Positions 24,501 to 35,529 of a DNA stretch of 64,000 nucleotides are shown piece by piece. Positions within the stretch are counted from its first letter, which is position 1; each line of letters opens with the position of its first letter. The DNA comes from Muricea muricata (lineage: Eukaryota; Cnidaria; Anthozoa; Malacalcyonacea; Plexauridae), in the NCBI GenBank assembly GCA_963855995.1, contig OY979729.1, forward strand, positions 8,202,115 to 8,266,114, read 5' to 3'. Below the pieces are notes generated by a model, which made no database searches, was not told the origin of the DNA, and was given only the letters and a program-made list of their open reading frames with translations. The position numbers and the translations under genes were made by a program.

Positions 24501-26391
24501 AAGAGGGCTAGATGTAAATAAGTTACCAGCATCCATAGATCGGGCATGTGTTGCTAATATAGAACATTGCAAGTCTCCGAGGCCAACTCTGATTGATACA
24601 TTTGACTGAATATCGTGCCAGTTACATGACAGTTGACCAACAACATATCCTGGAGAGCAAATCATGGGCAGAAGATGAACTGGAAAATTTGTCAACTTTA
24701 ACCTAGTTATGCAAGTAAGAATAAAGACGGAAAGCTCAGCCTGAAAATCCAGAGTGTATATATAAAAAACGTAATCTTACTTTGAATTGCTCTAGCATGC
24801 TCATTATTATATTTAATGTACACTTGGGCTGGTTGTACAAAAGATGAACAGTGCTATCCATGAAATAGTGATATTTTTAAAACATTCTTAACATGTTCAG
24901 TGGCTGGCAATTAAACATATATAAGTTAGGCATTTTGGAGTTAAAGTTTCTTTTTTATCTCAGTATCCCAAAAATGATTGCACAAGAAACTCTAATTGTT
25001 AAGGTTGGTAAATCAAAGTGTGGAGGAACACCCCACCCCACCCCTCCTCATTCAACCTATATAGTTGTTAATACACAGACCTACATGAAGAAAATGCAGT
25101 ACCCTAAAAATAACTGCATACAAAATGGTAATGGATAAGGTTGGTATACAAATAGAAGTGTGTGGAAGAACACACCCACCTCCTCCCCCCTCCCCAAGGC
25201 TAATTTCCGTTCAGTGCAATCTGGCAAGCACACAGAATTTGGGAGCATGCAGAAGTTGTGGATCGCTATCTTTTGAAGTATGTTTGGTCAACCATAGATC
25301 ACTATCTTTTGAAATTCTTTCTACAGCACACATTTCAAAAGAAAGCAATTGCAAAAATCGCTGTGCGTGTCAAATTGCTTTGAATGGAAATCCAGAATCC
25401 ATGAGCTCTTTGGATTCTAGATCGCACACTGTGGATTCAGGATTTCCCTGTTTGAAATCCAGATGTACCGAGATTGAAGATGAAAAAATTTCTTGGATTC
25501 GGATTCTTTAACAAGATTGGATTCTGGACTCTGCCATCTGGACTGCTGATTCCAAACTACTGGATTCCATATTCCAAACTACTGGATTCCAGATTACAAC
25601 AACCAGATTACAAACTACTGGATTCCAGATTCCAAGCTATTGGATTCCAGATTCCAAACTACCTGATTCCAGATTCCAAACTACTGGATTAGGGATCCCA
25701 AACAACTGGATTCTGGATTCCAAACAAATAAATTCTGGATTTTTCATGGGTTTAATACCAGCAGCACATACTTGTCCATTTCCCACTCTTTCTTCCCCAC
25801 ATCATAATAACCCCAACTGCAAGCATTCTGGGTTGACATACACACCCGAGTTGTGCCACACAGATAAGAAACGACCAAATCCATGACAGTTCCTGCACAG
25901 TCAAATCTACAAATGACTTCGGGCTGGTGTCTTTGTAACCAAAACAGAGTGGCACAACCAAATCCCGACGCCAGTGGAAAATTTGACTTTGGCAAAGAAT
26001 TCAGAAACTCATTTGAACAACGTTTGTCCTCCCATGTTATTAAAGGTGAAGTTAAAATGAAACTCTCGTTGTCAGCTAGATTCTTCAATGTGCCAATGGA
26101 TTCGCTGCTCCACAACACACAGCCATGCATTTGACCACAAACGGCAATGTCTTTCACAAGCTTTGTCGCGTCCCTTGGCAATAATTTGATACAGTTTTTG
26201 AGAGCTAAGAACAATTTGTGTACGCTTTGCTCACGATAGTTCTCCGACGTAGAAAGATTAGCACAATGTTCAATAGAGTTCCGTGCCACGATCAATCCAC
26301 TCGTGTTATTTATAAGCGCTGTTTTAACACTCGTTGTTCCAATATCAATTCCCAATGTTAACGAATCTCCAACCGCAATGCTCTTCTCCAT
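21507..26391 (-). CDS. SHPK: Sedoheptulokinase, 4 exons
   Basis: Minus-strand exons 26391-25772, 24702-24527, 23049-22900 and 21964-21507 join in phase into 467 residues (human SHPK about 478). The enzyme is an FGGY-family cytosolic kinase that phosphorylates sedoheptulose to sedoheptulose 7-phosphate, feeding the pentose phosphate pathway. Seen in the sequence: GIDIGTTSVK at the N-terminus (phosphate-binding loop 1), GQMHG at 86-90, TWEDKRCSNEF near 117, SGFGCATLFWL, QNACSWGYYD, VGLGDLQ, GGNVLA spanning the last intron, and DSDAAVGAA close to the C-terminus. These match the vertebrate protein along its whole length. The start is the ATG at 26391-26389, four residues after an in-frame stretch that stays open to 26700. 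The native family begins close to the GIDIGTT loop, so the upstream part is probably 5' leader. Introns contain a hairpin MITE, an EXO1-like fragment and a minisatellite. The gene looks intact. Confidence 0.94.
21987..22150. mobile_element. Hairpin MITE in last SHPK intron
   Basis: Related to the 4416-4512 element: GGCGGCCCAATTCATTGTG and its inverse CACTATG..GAATTCGGCCGCC form the ends, with ATAGAGATCAG/CTGATCTCTAT inside. The flanks GTATTTTC (21979-21986) and GTATTTTA (22151-22158) match at 7 of 8 bases. It starts 22 bp from the splice acceptor of the last SHPK exon. Confidence 0.7.
22160..22850. other. SHPK intron 3 remainder, low complexity
   Basis: Contains an inverted pair (AACGTGACGAAATTG region near 22212 and AACTTCACGTTACAAACG near 22322) and AT-rich runs. 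At 22745-22840 there are tandem short motifs of the form TTCAATTCAATTTCA. No coding sequence is seen. Confidence 0.45.
23527..23700 (+). pseudogene. EXO1-like N-terminal fragment, antisense in SHPK intron 2
   Basis: The frame begins MGINGLQPFLKNYQKKVNL and continues with GKTAAIDAFCWIHKALAL. This is the signature start of exonuclease 1/XPG-family nucleases (MGI.GL...FLK, then the first catalytic aspartate in a [AV]DA/TxCWLHK-type block). About 42 residues align. Then come unrelated residues and a stop at 23700. No further nuclease exons (no second conserved XPG block) are visible downstream on this strand. It is a first-exon-like orphan, nested antisense to SHPK. It could be a gene-fragment duplication or the first exon of a gene whose other exons lie far away. 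I favour a pseudogene fragment. Confidence 0.6.
24115..24505. mobile_element. TGCAACTTG-family MITE in SHPK intron 2
   Basis: Contains ACAAGTTGCAAGCGAAATTG, GTTTAACATGTCCCGCAATCATAAAGTCACG and CACAGTGTAACA strings nearly identical to the 6227-6600 element. It ends close to the donor of SHPK exon 2, which lies at 24526-24521. Confidence 0.5.
25480..25740. repeat. GGATTCC minisatellite in SHPK intron 1
   Basis: About ten tandem copies of a roughly 22-bp unit of the form AAACTACTGGATTCCAGATT with slips. The unit shares TGGATTCC(A/G)GATTCC with the complement of the FMO-intron minisatellite at 14120-14390. Degenerate GGATTC motifs extend upstream to about 25390. Confidence 0.9.
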
Positions 26392-27842
26392 ATTTTCCAC
26401 TTTATTATTACACTCTACCACCACAGGCCAGACTAGCGAACATTGAACTGGTTGAAGCATATTTGAGTGCCTTAAACAGAAGCATTCACCCCCTGGAAAT
26501 CGGGGTTGAAGATTACGTGATTTATTTTTTAGAAGGACTTCTAGTCTTTGACCTTTGCTTTGACTGTAAATACTCTTTTGTTTTTCTTTGTATTTGCCTT
26601 TTGTTTTTTTCGACAGATCTTTAAGAACACAGGCAACCGTGCTGGAAATATTGAAAATAACGCTGTCTACTGTGCAGGAGAAAGCGAGAGAAAGCAGCAT
26701 ATAAAATAAGTTTATAAATTTAATCGATCGACTGGGTACATGATCCTATGATTCAATCTTATTGCTACGCCAGTTATTGATAATAATTGTCAGCTCTGTA
26801 CCCAGCCTGACTGAGTGTTCATCAGTTCATGTGAAAGAAATTTCAGGGAGGGGGGGACACGTTTGACGTTTGTGCTAGTTTCCGTTGGCAGCCGAGGGGC
26901 GCTGAGAAAAATTGGTAAACTTCGTTCTTCTAGACTGTTCTATGTCCTCAATTTCTCTATGCTCAATTTCGTAAATCTTTGAAGATCTGTATAAGGACAG
27001 TTCGGCCGTTGAATATTAAATTTCGGTAATTAATGAGATCATCGAGGAGCCATGAATGGAGGGAGGGGGGAGCACTGCTCTCCAACGCTCGCCCCAGCAA
27101 CAGACCTGCTGTGAAAACAATCAATTTCTAAAGAACTTTGAAATAGTGATAATAATTTGAAAATTTTGTCTGTTAATAATCTCGATCGTATTACGTGTAG
27201 TCAGCTGGTTATAGTCAACAGTGTGACAACATCGCTCGTGCTAGTCCTACTTGATAGAAACCCTCCCAATTAACGTGCTATTTACGCCTCTATATCAAAC
27301 CATGCATCTTTCGATTGATTCAAGCTGGTAAATCAGTTCCCCGTGGGATGTCATTTACTTTATGTAGGCTTATACATTACGTTGCTTCTCTAAACACGAT
27401 GACTGCGTACACACGAAGTTGCTATCGACACCAAACTAACTGCATTCATTATCCTACTTTATAAGTACATGATGTTCACTGTTCTAAATCTACGCACGCG
27501 AATACTGTTTGTTAAATGTTTGTTACTGCACGCGAAAAATGTGTGTTAAATGACTCGCATTATTTGTTGTGTATCATTTAGTGTAGTTTCTCCGTCTTTG
27601 ATGGCTGTTGGTGCGGATTTCGAAACACCTGGTATGAGATCGTGAATATGTTTCCAAAGTTTTGTGGAATCGCCTTTACCGTTTATTATGCTAGACTAGT
27701 AGTGTAGACAAGTAGTAGTCCTCTTGGCTTCGCGAACTTAGGAAATGCACTTGTTACGCAGGTTCTTGTATTCTGTAAAGTTCCCGGCAGATTTGTTATG
27801 ATATCTTTCACGCATACATTTTAAAATGTCCTGCGTAATCCT
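26392..27842. other. SHPK upstream region, no gene recognised
   Basis: The first 310 bases stay open in the SHPK frame without a stop but show no conserved protein. The rest has no recognisable coding sequence or repeats apart from a G-run at 26848. Expected to contain the SHPK promoter and 5' leader. No convincing TATA box could be assigned. Confidence 0.45.
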
Positions 27843-27952
27843 GTCAGGTTGGTTATATCGTTATGTTACGCGCACGAAATGTATATATATATATATACGT
27901 CATTTATAATATAGATCAATGACGTCATTTATACAGCATGTATGCCATATGT

Positions 27953-28635
27953 GTTATAGACGTATTGGTGTTATAGATGTTGTGGCGTTATGGGCGTTAT
28001 TGGTGTTATGGATGTTATTGGTGTTATGGGCGTTATGGTGTCATGGACGTTATTGGTGTTACGGCGTTATTGGTGTTATAGACGTTATTGGTGTTATAGA
28101 CGTTATTGATGTTATAGACGTTATGGCGTTATTGGTGTTATATAGACTTTATTGGTGTTATAGACGTTATGGCGTTATTGGTGTTATAGACGTTATTGGT
28201 GTTATAGACGTTACTGGTGTTATAGACGTTATTGGTGTTATAGACGTTATTGGTGTTACAGACGTTATGGCGTTATTGGTTTTATAGACGTTATTGGTGT
28301 TATGGGCGTTATTGGTGTTATGGACGTTGTTGGTGTTATAGACGTTATGGCGTTACAGACGTTATAGCGTTATTGGTGTTATGGACGTTATGGCGTTATT
28401 GGTGTTATGGACGTTGTTGGTGTTATAGACGTTATGGCGTTACAGACGTTATGGCGTTATTAGTGTTATAGACGTTATGGCGTTGTAGACGTTATTGGTG
28501 TTATAAACGTTATGGCGTTATTGGTGTTATGGACGTTATTGGTGTTATGGACGTTATTGGTGTTATAGACGTTATGGCGTTATTAGTGTTATGGACGTTA
28601 TGGCGTTATAGACGTTATTGATGTTATAGTTATAT
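27953..28635. repeat. Left minisatellite arm (18-bp unit)
   Basis: Tandem GTTATTGGTGTTATAGAC-type units of 18 bp, mixed with shortened ones carrying GTTATGGC, on the plus strand. Long low-complexity frames (VIGVIDVIGV and WCYRRYWCYR types) result from the repeat and should not be read as genes. Confidence 0.93.
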
Positions 28636-28639
28636 TGGT

Positions 28640-29822
28640 GTTAGAGCTAGATGCGGCAAAGAACGCCGACGCCTTTGCCGAATTGGTCCAGTGTTTGGAC
28701 GACCGAAGCCTGTCTCTGATTATTCGAGAAGCGAAAGATAAGGGGCGAAAAGCGTTGAAAGTACTTCGACAGCATTAATGCAGGTAAAAAGGAGCGTGAT
28801 TGCGCTTTACACCGAATTGACGTTGCTGCGAAAAGGCGAAAACGAGACCACAACAGGCTATATTATAAGAGCTGAAACTGCTGCAACAGCCCTCAAAACC
28901 GCCGAGGAAATAATAAGTGATGGGTTGCTGATTGCTATGATTCTGAAGGGTATAATTTACCACGAAATTATAAAACATTTTCAACCGTTGTTATACAAAG
29001 AGCAAATGACCTTCAGTGAATTCAAGACCGCTCTTCGAAACTACGAAGAAAATGAAAAGAGCTGTAACCCACGCGACAACCAAGATAATGTGATGTTCTC
29101 AAAGCAAAGATTCACTGGGAAATGTTTCAAATGCGACAAGCAAGGACACGAAAGTTCTGAATGCCGGATGAAGACAGAAAAATGGTGTGTAAAATGTAGA
29201 AGCAAGACACACAATACGAAGGACTGCAGAGCCAACAAGAAAGACGCTGCAAAAGCGGTTGCTGAACCGGAAAAAGATGATGCCGAAACGCATACATTCA
29301 CCTTTACACTGCTAGAAACAAGTGAAAACCTGAAGAAGACTCAAGAGACAAGAAGAAGACATGACGAAGACCCAAGTCTATTGGTAGACACTGGTGCGAC
29401 AAGCCACATAATTACGTAATATTTAAAATCCGGCTATGAGGACTGGACTAAATTTCAAGTCCGCGCAGTCAACTGCAAGGACTTGAAATCTGGATCCAAC
29501 TACAACGACTTCAAATCTAGTCCAGTCCGAATTGGAGGATTTGGAATGACATCTCAAACGAATGAATTATTAATTATATCCAGTCCTTGGACTGAATTAA
29601 TTTTCGTAAAGTATCCAGTATTATCATGTGAGGAAAATAGACTAACATGATTTGCTAATTGCTTCATGAATTACCAATGAGTTTGAGATAGACCGTTCAA
29701 AATTCGTAAGCTTTGAAGACAATTATCACACAAATGCACATATTATTGAGTTAGCTGATGGGAGTAAAACTAGCGTAGTATTGGGTAAGGGAAACGCCAA
29801 AGTAAAATTATTTGATGTAATT
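28640..29822 (+). pseudogene. Copia-like Gag and protease relic
   Basis: From 28647 a Gag-like helical region is encoded. It changes frame near 28777, where a stop and a one-base shift interrupt it, then stays open from about 28778 to 29416. It ends with two CX2CX4HX4C zinc knuckles (CFKCDKQGHESSEC and CVKCRSKTHNTKDC) and the aspartic protease start LLVDTGATSH. About 270 unrelated bases (roughly 29417-29685) interrupt the protease. A further matching piece (with IELADGS) follows to about 29818. No integrase or reverse transcriptase remains. The gag/protease style fits Ty1/copia retroelements. It is cargo inside the foldback-like element and is not functional. Confidence 0.7.
29412..29685. mobile_element. 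Insertion inside the copia-like protease
   Basis: A non-coding segment separates two parts of the protease. AATTAC occurs at both edges (left CATAATTACG, right TGAATTACC), a possible 6-bp target duplication. The interior has TCCAGTCC/GGACTGGA-type inverted motifs (GAGGACTGGACTAAATTTCA and CCAGTCCTTGGACTGAATTA), suggesting a small inverted-repeat element. Confidence 0.45.
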
Positions 29823-30318
29823 AATATCAAAAATAACAAAAATGGGTAAGATCACAACTTGAGCATACAGTAGGTTTCTGGTGCTACGAATTTTAAAGTC
29901 CCATACTTTTGTAAGCAATACAACATTTGAAAAATAAATGTGTGTTGAAATCAGCCTTCTCTTATACTCAGAGAAGACCTTGTAACTTCTGATCAAACAT
30001 ACATTTCCAAATTTAATGACCCAGCTTTAGGCGTTCAATATACATCATTGAACAAAACAGATCACTATTTAAATCTAATGTCGCTGAGGCACTACAGAGA
30101 CGATAAGTATTAAATAAATGGAAATGTTTTTCGCTGATTGCATAAATGACCACGCAAATTATATTTTGATATGATAAAACTTATACAGCACGTTAATAAC
30201 AGTAGCCTATATATAGATGCATGTGCGCATGGCAATAGTGTCTACCCGGTCGTAATTCAACCACAATCACTGCAACAGCAGAGCATGAGGTATATATATA
30301 CAAATCGGTGATACTATA
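29822..30318. repeat. Internal repeat unit, copy A
   Basis: Closely matches parts of copies B and C (from AATAACAAAAATGGGTAAG to AAATCGGTGATACTATA) with scattered substitutions. It stops at the centre of the hairpin seen in B and C, so the second hairpin arm is missing. Sequence unlike the other copies follows. Confidence 0.75.
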
Positions 30319-30631
30319 TCTTGATGGTCTGATTCGAAGATACAGGGTTTTAGCACTTACGGCCTGGGGGCCGCTTCTACCCTCCCCTATATTTCGAACC
30401 AGAGGTGGTGGAGTTGTGATACAGACGGTTGAGGCAGTCAATTCGATGTCGTTGTCGAAAGGCAACCGCATTTGGTGGGCTGTCGAGGCCAATTGTGCGA
30501 AGCCACCCGTGCGCGCCATCCGTGTGCAAACTTTTATTACAATACCCCGGCCCTTTTTACCATCGTTATACATTTCCAAGGCTAATCCTTCGAAGGTAGC
30601 AGAATTCCTGACACCTTTTGGAACCTTTTAA
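30308..30631 (+). other. Unassigned open frame in the foldback-like element
   Basis: A 107-codon open frame with richer GC content than its surroundings. It overlaps an antisense frame of 128 codons (30193-30579). I recognise neither. The plus-strand product has no obvious signal peptide or motif. Captured host sequence or chance are both possible. A coding role is not supported. Confidence 0.2.
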
Positions 30632-31308
30632 TTTAAATTGATTACGCTGGCGTACAATCTCTTATGACGCTTTTCAATAGCCCTAATGTAAGTGGTAGAG
30701 CGTAATTCTTTTCAATTATTTATTTGGGGTTTTTTTCGCCAAAAAAAGATGGCTCCCACCGTTAAGAAAAACTATAGCATTTTGAGCACGGTTTTCTGTT
30801 GAATTTTTTTCGATGGTTTTTTAGAACTTTTATTTTCTCCATTTACCAAAAATTTTGCCAGTGCGGTTAACAAGGAAATAAAAATTTTTCTTGATCAGAC
30901 TGTATGATAAAAAGAAGTAATTGTCAAATTGTGACGAATTTTTTTCTATAGAACAATTTGCAAAATAGACGAAAAGATACTTTGGAAAGGGTTATTAATT
31001 CTTACACAAGACGAAAACTATTTAATTCATGGCAAGGGCAGGAATTGATCCTACCCACTTTTGTAGGGTAATTTGTATTTGACCACTGCATTACGTTGGT
31101 TATGAGGCTTCGGCAAGTTGGTTTAAGTTGTCTATACGTTCTTCTAGCCTGTGCTTAATTCTTGAAACTGACGAAATCCAGAACGATTTTTATCAAAGGT
31201 AGGTATTGCTCCCGGACTCAGTGATTGATTCTGAAGGGATACACATTGTCTTTACCACTGGACTATGTTAGTTACCACTTTCTATGTTCGTTACCACTTT
31301 GACTGGGT

Positions 31309-32599
31309 TAAGAATTATTATAGATATACACGCTAGATTAAATCAAAGTTATTCGAAGCCATTCGCGAGCTTTTGTTCGCATTTCATCGAATAATATTTA
31401 ATCATACTCTGTCGAGGAAGACCTTGAAGTTGCTTTTGAGTGTAATTACATTTTTAAATTATGTACAAATTTATTTCTAAATAAATCCAATTGAGTCTTT
31501 TGCAATATCACAAATAACAAAAATGGGTAAGGTCAAAACTTGAGCATATAGTAGGTTTCTGGTGCTACGGATTTTAAAAGCCTATATTTTTGTGAGTAAT
31601 AAAACATTTGAAAAATAAATGTGTGTTGAAATCAGCCTTCTCTTATACTCGGAGAAGACCTTGTAAATTCTGATCAAACATACTTTTCCAAATATAATGA
31701 CCTAGCTATAGGCGTCCAATATATATATCATTGAACAAAGCAGATCACTATTTAAATCTAATTTCGAAGAACAACATTATTGCTGGAGCACTACAGAGAC
31801 GATAAGTATTAAATGAATGGAAATGTGTTTCGCTGATTGCATAAATGACCACGCAAATTATAATTTGGATGTTTATGATAAAACTTACACAGCACGTTAA
31901 TAACAGCAGCCTATATATAGATGCATGTGCGCATGGCAATAGTGCCTACCTGGTCGTAATTCAACCACAATCAGTGCAACAGCAAAGCATGACGTATATA
32001 AATGCAAATCGGTCGTACTATAGTATCACCGATTTGTATTTATATACGTCATGCTTTGCTGTTGCACTAATTGTGGTTGAATTACGACCAGGTAGGCACT
32101 ATTGCCATGCGTGATCATTTGCTTTTCTTCTTTTAAAATATCTGCCTGTACTTAGGGGAAACAGGCAGATCTCTGGAAACAAGAAAGGCTGAACACATCA
32201 GAAACGTTAAGGAACATGATAATGGTTCAAACATCGAAAAACGTGCAACGCGAAAATCATTGACACAGGCAATTTCCGTAGTCGCCTAACACTAGAAAGT
32301 CTAGAATCATGGCATACAGCTGCCAAACACAGCAATGCTGATAACAACTCAAAACCGCTTCCTCGACAATGTACAATCTTAATAAAGAAAACATAGTATC
32401 ACCTTATCGTATTTCACAGTGCACATGTATACACGTCATATCTAGCTTTATTTCACTGCACTTTCACAGTTTACTGCAATCATTATAAATATACCCGTTG
32501 AAGGCTACAGACTGGTGGCCGAAAGCTCGTAAACAAATAAATATATTTTAGTCAGAGAACGTCTCACCCTTTTCATTTATGTCTAATTGACACATCTAC
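31309..32599. repeat. Internal repeat unit, copy B
   Basis: Runs from TAAGAATTATTATA to CACATCTAC. It contains a hairpin with 84-base arms (31930-32013 and 32028-32111), then a short plus-strand stretch reading YLGETGRSLETRKAEH, characteristic of a GIY-YIG endonuclease. Next is an AT-rich tail with GGTGGCCGAAAGCTCGTAAA. This suggests the 3' part of a Penelope-like element. The GIY-YIG frame is broken downstream. Confidence 0.75.
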
Positions 32600-32928
32600 G
32601 ATTTTTAGTGGTTTATATTGTTTAACCATTTCTTATCAAATAAAAACGGGTAAAATAGGGCGAGTGTAATAGCCAACGCGGTCTGGTGGTAAGGCAAAGT
32701 GGCGGTAAATAAACAACGCAGCTGAACGATAATTCCCTTGCTCTGAATTCTTTTCATGTTTTAGAATTAATTATAGGCTAGAGAAAAGCCCGCTTAAACA
32801 ATTTAAGTGGCAAGCGCGTGATAGCAAACATATATAGTCTAGTGGCCAATGCAAAATGTCTCAAGTCAACCAGTTTTTGGTCAAACCTAATTGCCCTTGT
32901 CACAAACCCCATAGGTTTTTGTCTGGGG

Positions 32929-34117
32929 TAAGAATTATTATAAATATACACGCTAGATTAAATCAAAGTTATTCGAAGCCATTCGCGAGCTTTTGTTCGC
33001 ATTTCATCGAATAATATTTACTCATACTCTGTCGAGGAAGATCTTGAAGTTGCTTTTGAGTGTAATTACATTTATATGCACAAATTTATTTCTAAATAAA
33101 TCCAATTGAGTCTTTTGCAATATCACAATAACAAAAATGGGTGTTGAAATCAGCCTTCTCTTATACTCGGAGAAGACCTTGTAAATTCTGATCAAACATA
33201 CTTTTCCAAATATAATGACCTAGCTATAGGCGTCCAATATATATATCATTGAACAAAGCAGATCACTATTTAAATCTAATTTCGAAGAACAACATTATTG
33301 CTGGAGCACTACAGAGACGATAAGTATTAAATGAATGGAAATGTGTTTCGCTGATTGCATAAATGACCACGCAAATTATAATTTGGATGTTTATGATAAA
33401 ACTTACACAGCACGTTAATAACAGCAGCCTATATATAGATGCATGTGCGCATGGCAATAGTGCCTACCTGGTCGTAATTCAACCACAATCAGTGCAACAG
33501 CAAAGCATGACGTATATAAATGCAAATCGGTCGTACTATAGTATCACCGATTTGTATTTATATACGTCATGCTTTGCTGTTGCACTAATTGTGGTTGAAT
33601 TACGACCAGGTAGGCACTATTGCCATGCGTGATCATTTGCTTTTCTTCTTTTAAAATATCTGCCTGTACTTAGGGGAAACAGGCAGATCTCTGGAAACAA
33701 GAAAGGCTGAACACATCAGAAACGTTAAGGAACATGATAATGGTTCAAACATCGAAAAACGTGCAACGCGAAAATCATTGACACAGGCAATTTCCGTAGT
33801 CGCCTAACACTAGAAAGTCTAGAATCATGGCATACAGCTGCCAAACACAGCAATGCTGATAACAACTCAAAACCGCTTCCTCGACAATGTACAATCTTAA
33901 TAAAGAAAACATAGTATCACCTTATCGTATTTCACAGTGCACATGTATACACGTCATATCTAGCTTTATTTCACTGCACTTTCACAGTTTACTGCAATCA
34001 TTATAAATATACCCGTTGAAGGCTACAGACTGGTGGCCGAAAGCTCGTAAACAAATAAATATATTTTAGTCAGAGAACGTCTCACCCTTTTCATTTATGT
34101 CTAATTGACACATCTAC
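32929..34117. repeat. Internal repeat unit, copy C
   Basis: A second, almost identical copy of unit B in the same orientation. It differs mainly by about 102 missing bases next to AACAAAAATGGGTG. The hairpin recurs at 33448-33629, and the GIY-YIG scrap recurs after it. The near identity implies recent duplication, gene conversion or an assembly artefact. Tandem partial copies are a known Penelope-like arrangement. Confidence 0.8.
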
Positions 34118-34142
34118 TGTGTCTACACATCTACTGGTGGAA

Positions 34143-35196
34143 GATAGAATAACGCCATAACGTCTATAACACCAATAACGCCATAACGTCTGTAATGCCA
34201 TAACGTCTATAACACCAATAACGTCTATAACACCAGTAACGCCATAACACCAATAACGCCCATAACACCAATAACGCCCATAACACCAATAACGCCATAA
34301 CGTCTATAACACCAATAACGCCATAACGTCTGTAACGCCATAACGTCTATAACACCAATAACGCCCATAACACCAATAACGCCATAACGTCCATAACACC
34401 AATAATGTCTGTAACACCAATAACGCCATAACGTCTGTAACACCAATAACGTCTATAACACCAATAATGTCCATAACACCAATAACGCCATAACGTCTGT
34501 AACGCCATAACGTCTGTAACACCAATAACGTCTATAACACCAATAACGCCATAACGTCTGTAACATCAATAACGTCCATAACACCAATAACGCCATAACG
34601 TCTGTAACGCCATAACGTCTGTAACACCAATAGCGTCCATAACACCAATAACGCCGTAACGCCTGTAACACTGATAACGTCCATAACACCAATAACGCCA
34701 TAACGTCTGTAACGCCATAACGCCTATAACACCAATAACGTCTATAACACCAATAACGTCTATAACACCAATAACGTCTATAACACCAGTAACGTCTATA
34801 ACACCAATAACGTCTATAACACCAGTAACGTCTATAACACCAATAACGCCATAACGTCTGTAACGCCATAACGCCTATAACACCAATAACGTTTATAACA
34901 CCAATAACGCCATAACGTCTGTAACGCCATAACGTCTATAACACCAATAACGCCATAACGTCTGTAACACCAATAACGTCTATAACACCAATAACGTCCA
35001 TAACACCAATAACGCCATAACGTCTGTAACACCAATAACATCCATAACACCAATAACGTCCATAATACCAATAACGTCCATAACACCAATAACGTCCATA
35101 ACACCAATAACGCCATAACGCCTATAACACCAATAACGTCTATAACACCAATAACGTCCATAACGCCACAACGTCTATAACACCAATACGTCTATA
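34143..35196. repeat. Right minisatellite arm (18-bp unit)
   Basis: Tandem AACACCAATAACGTCTAT-type units, the reverse complement of the left arm, about 370 bp longer. It includes shortened units with ACGCCATAACG. The long minus-strand frames are repeat artefacts. Confidence 0.93.
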
Positions 35197-35270
35197 ACAC
35201 ATATGGCATATATGCTGTATAAATGACGTCATTGATCTATATTATAAATGACGTAATATACATTTCGTGC

Positions 35271-35529
35271 CATTGACATATATACATCTGGACTGCCAGC
35301 TCGGCTTTGAAAAGCGTTATCAAATATGGCCGAAATATGAGAGTGTTTGCTCATGAAGTTGACTGCTGACCAGTATTTTTTGTATTATTTGAGAGCCAGC
35401 GATGTTCAATCACTCTCATATTCGTCATTTTTCGTCAGTATTCGTCAGCCTTCGTGATTTTTAACTGATAACGCAAAATTCAAGGCGAAAGTATTGCGAG
35501 CAGGCAGTCCAGATGTATTTATGTCAATG
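35271..35529. mobile_element. MITE nested in right terminal repeat, 8-bp TSD
   Basis: Begins CATTGACATATATACATCTG and ends with its inverse (one mismatch in 20). It is flanked by the exact 8-mer TTTCGTGC (35263-35270 and 35530-35537). The opposite terminal repeat of the host element (about 27862-27888) shows the uninterrupted site, proving the insertion came after the two arms existed. Confidence 0.88.

Noticed and set aside
27919..28471. Long open frames with repeated VIGVID or WCYRRY peptides
   Set aside because: They follow from an 18-bp tandem repeat, whose length is a multiple of three. The mirror array at 34225-35171 gives the same peptides on the other strand.
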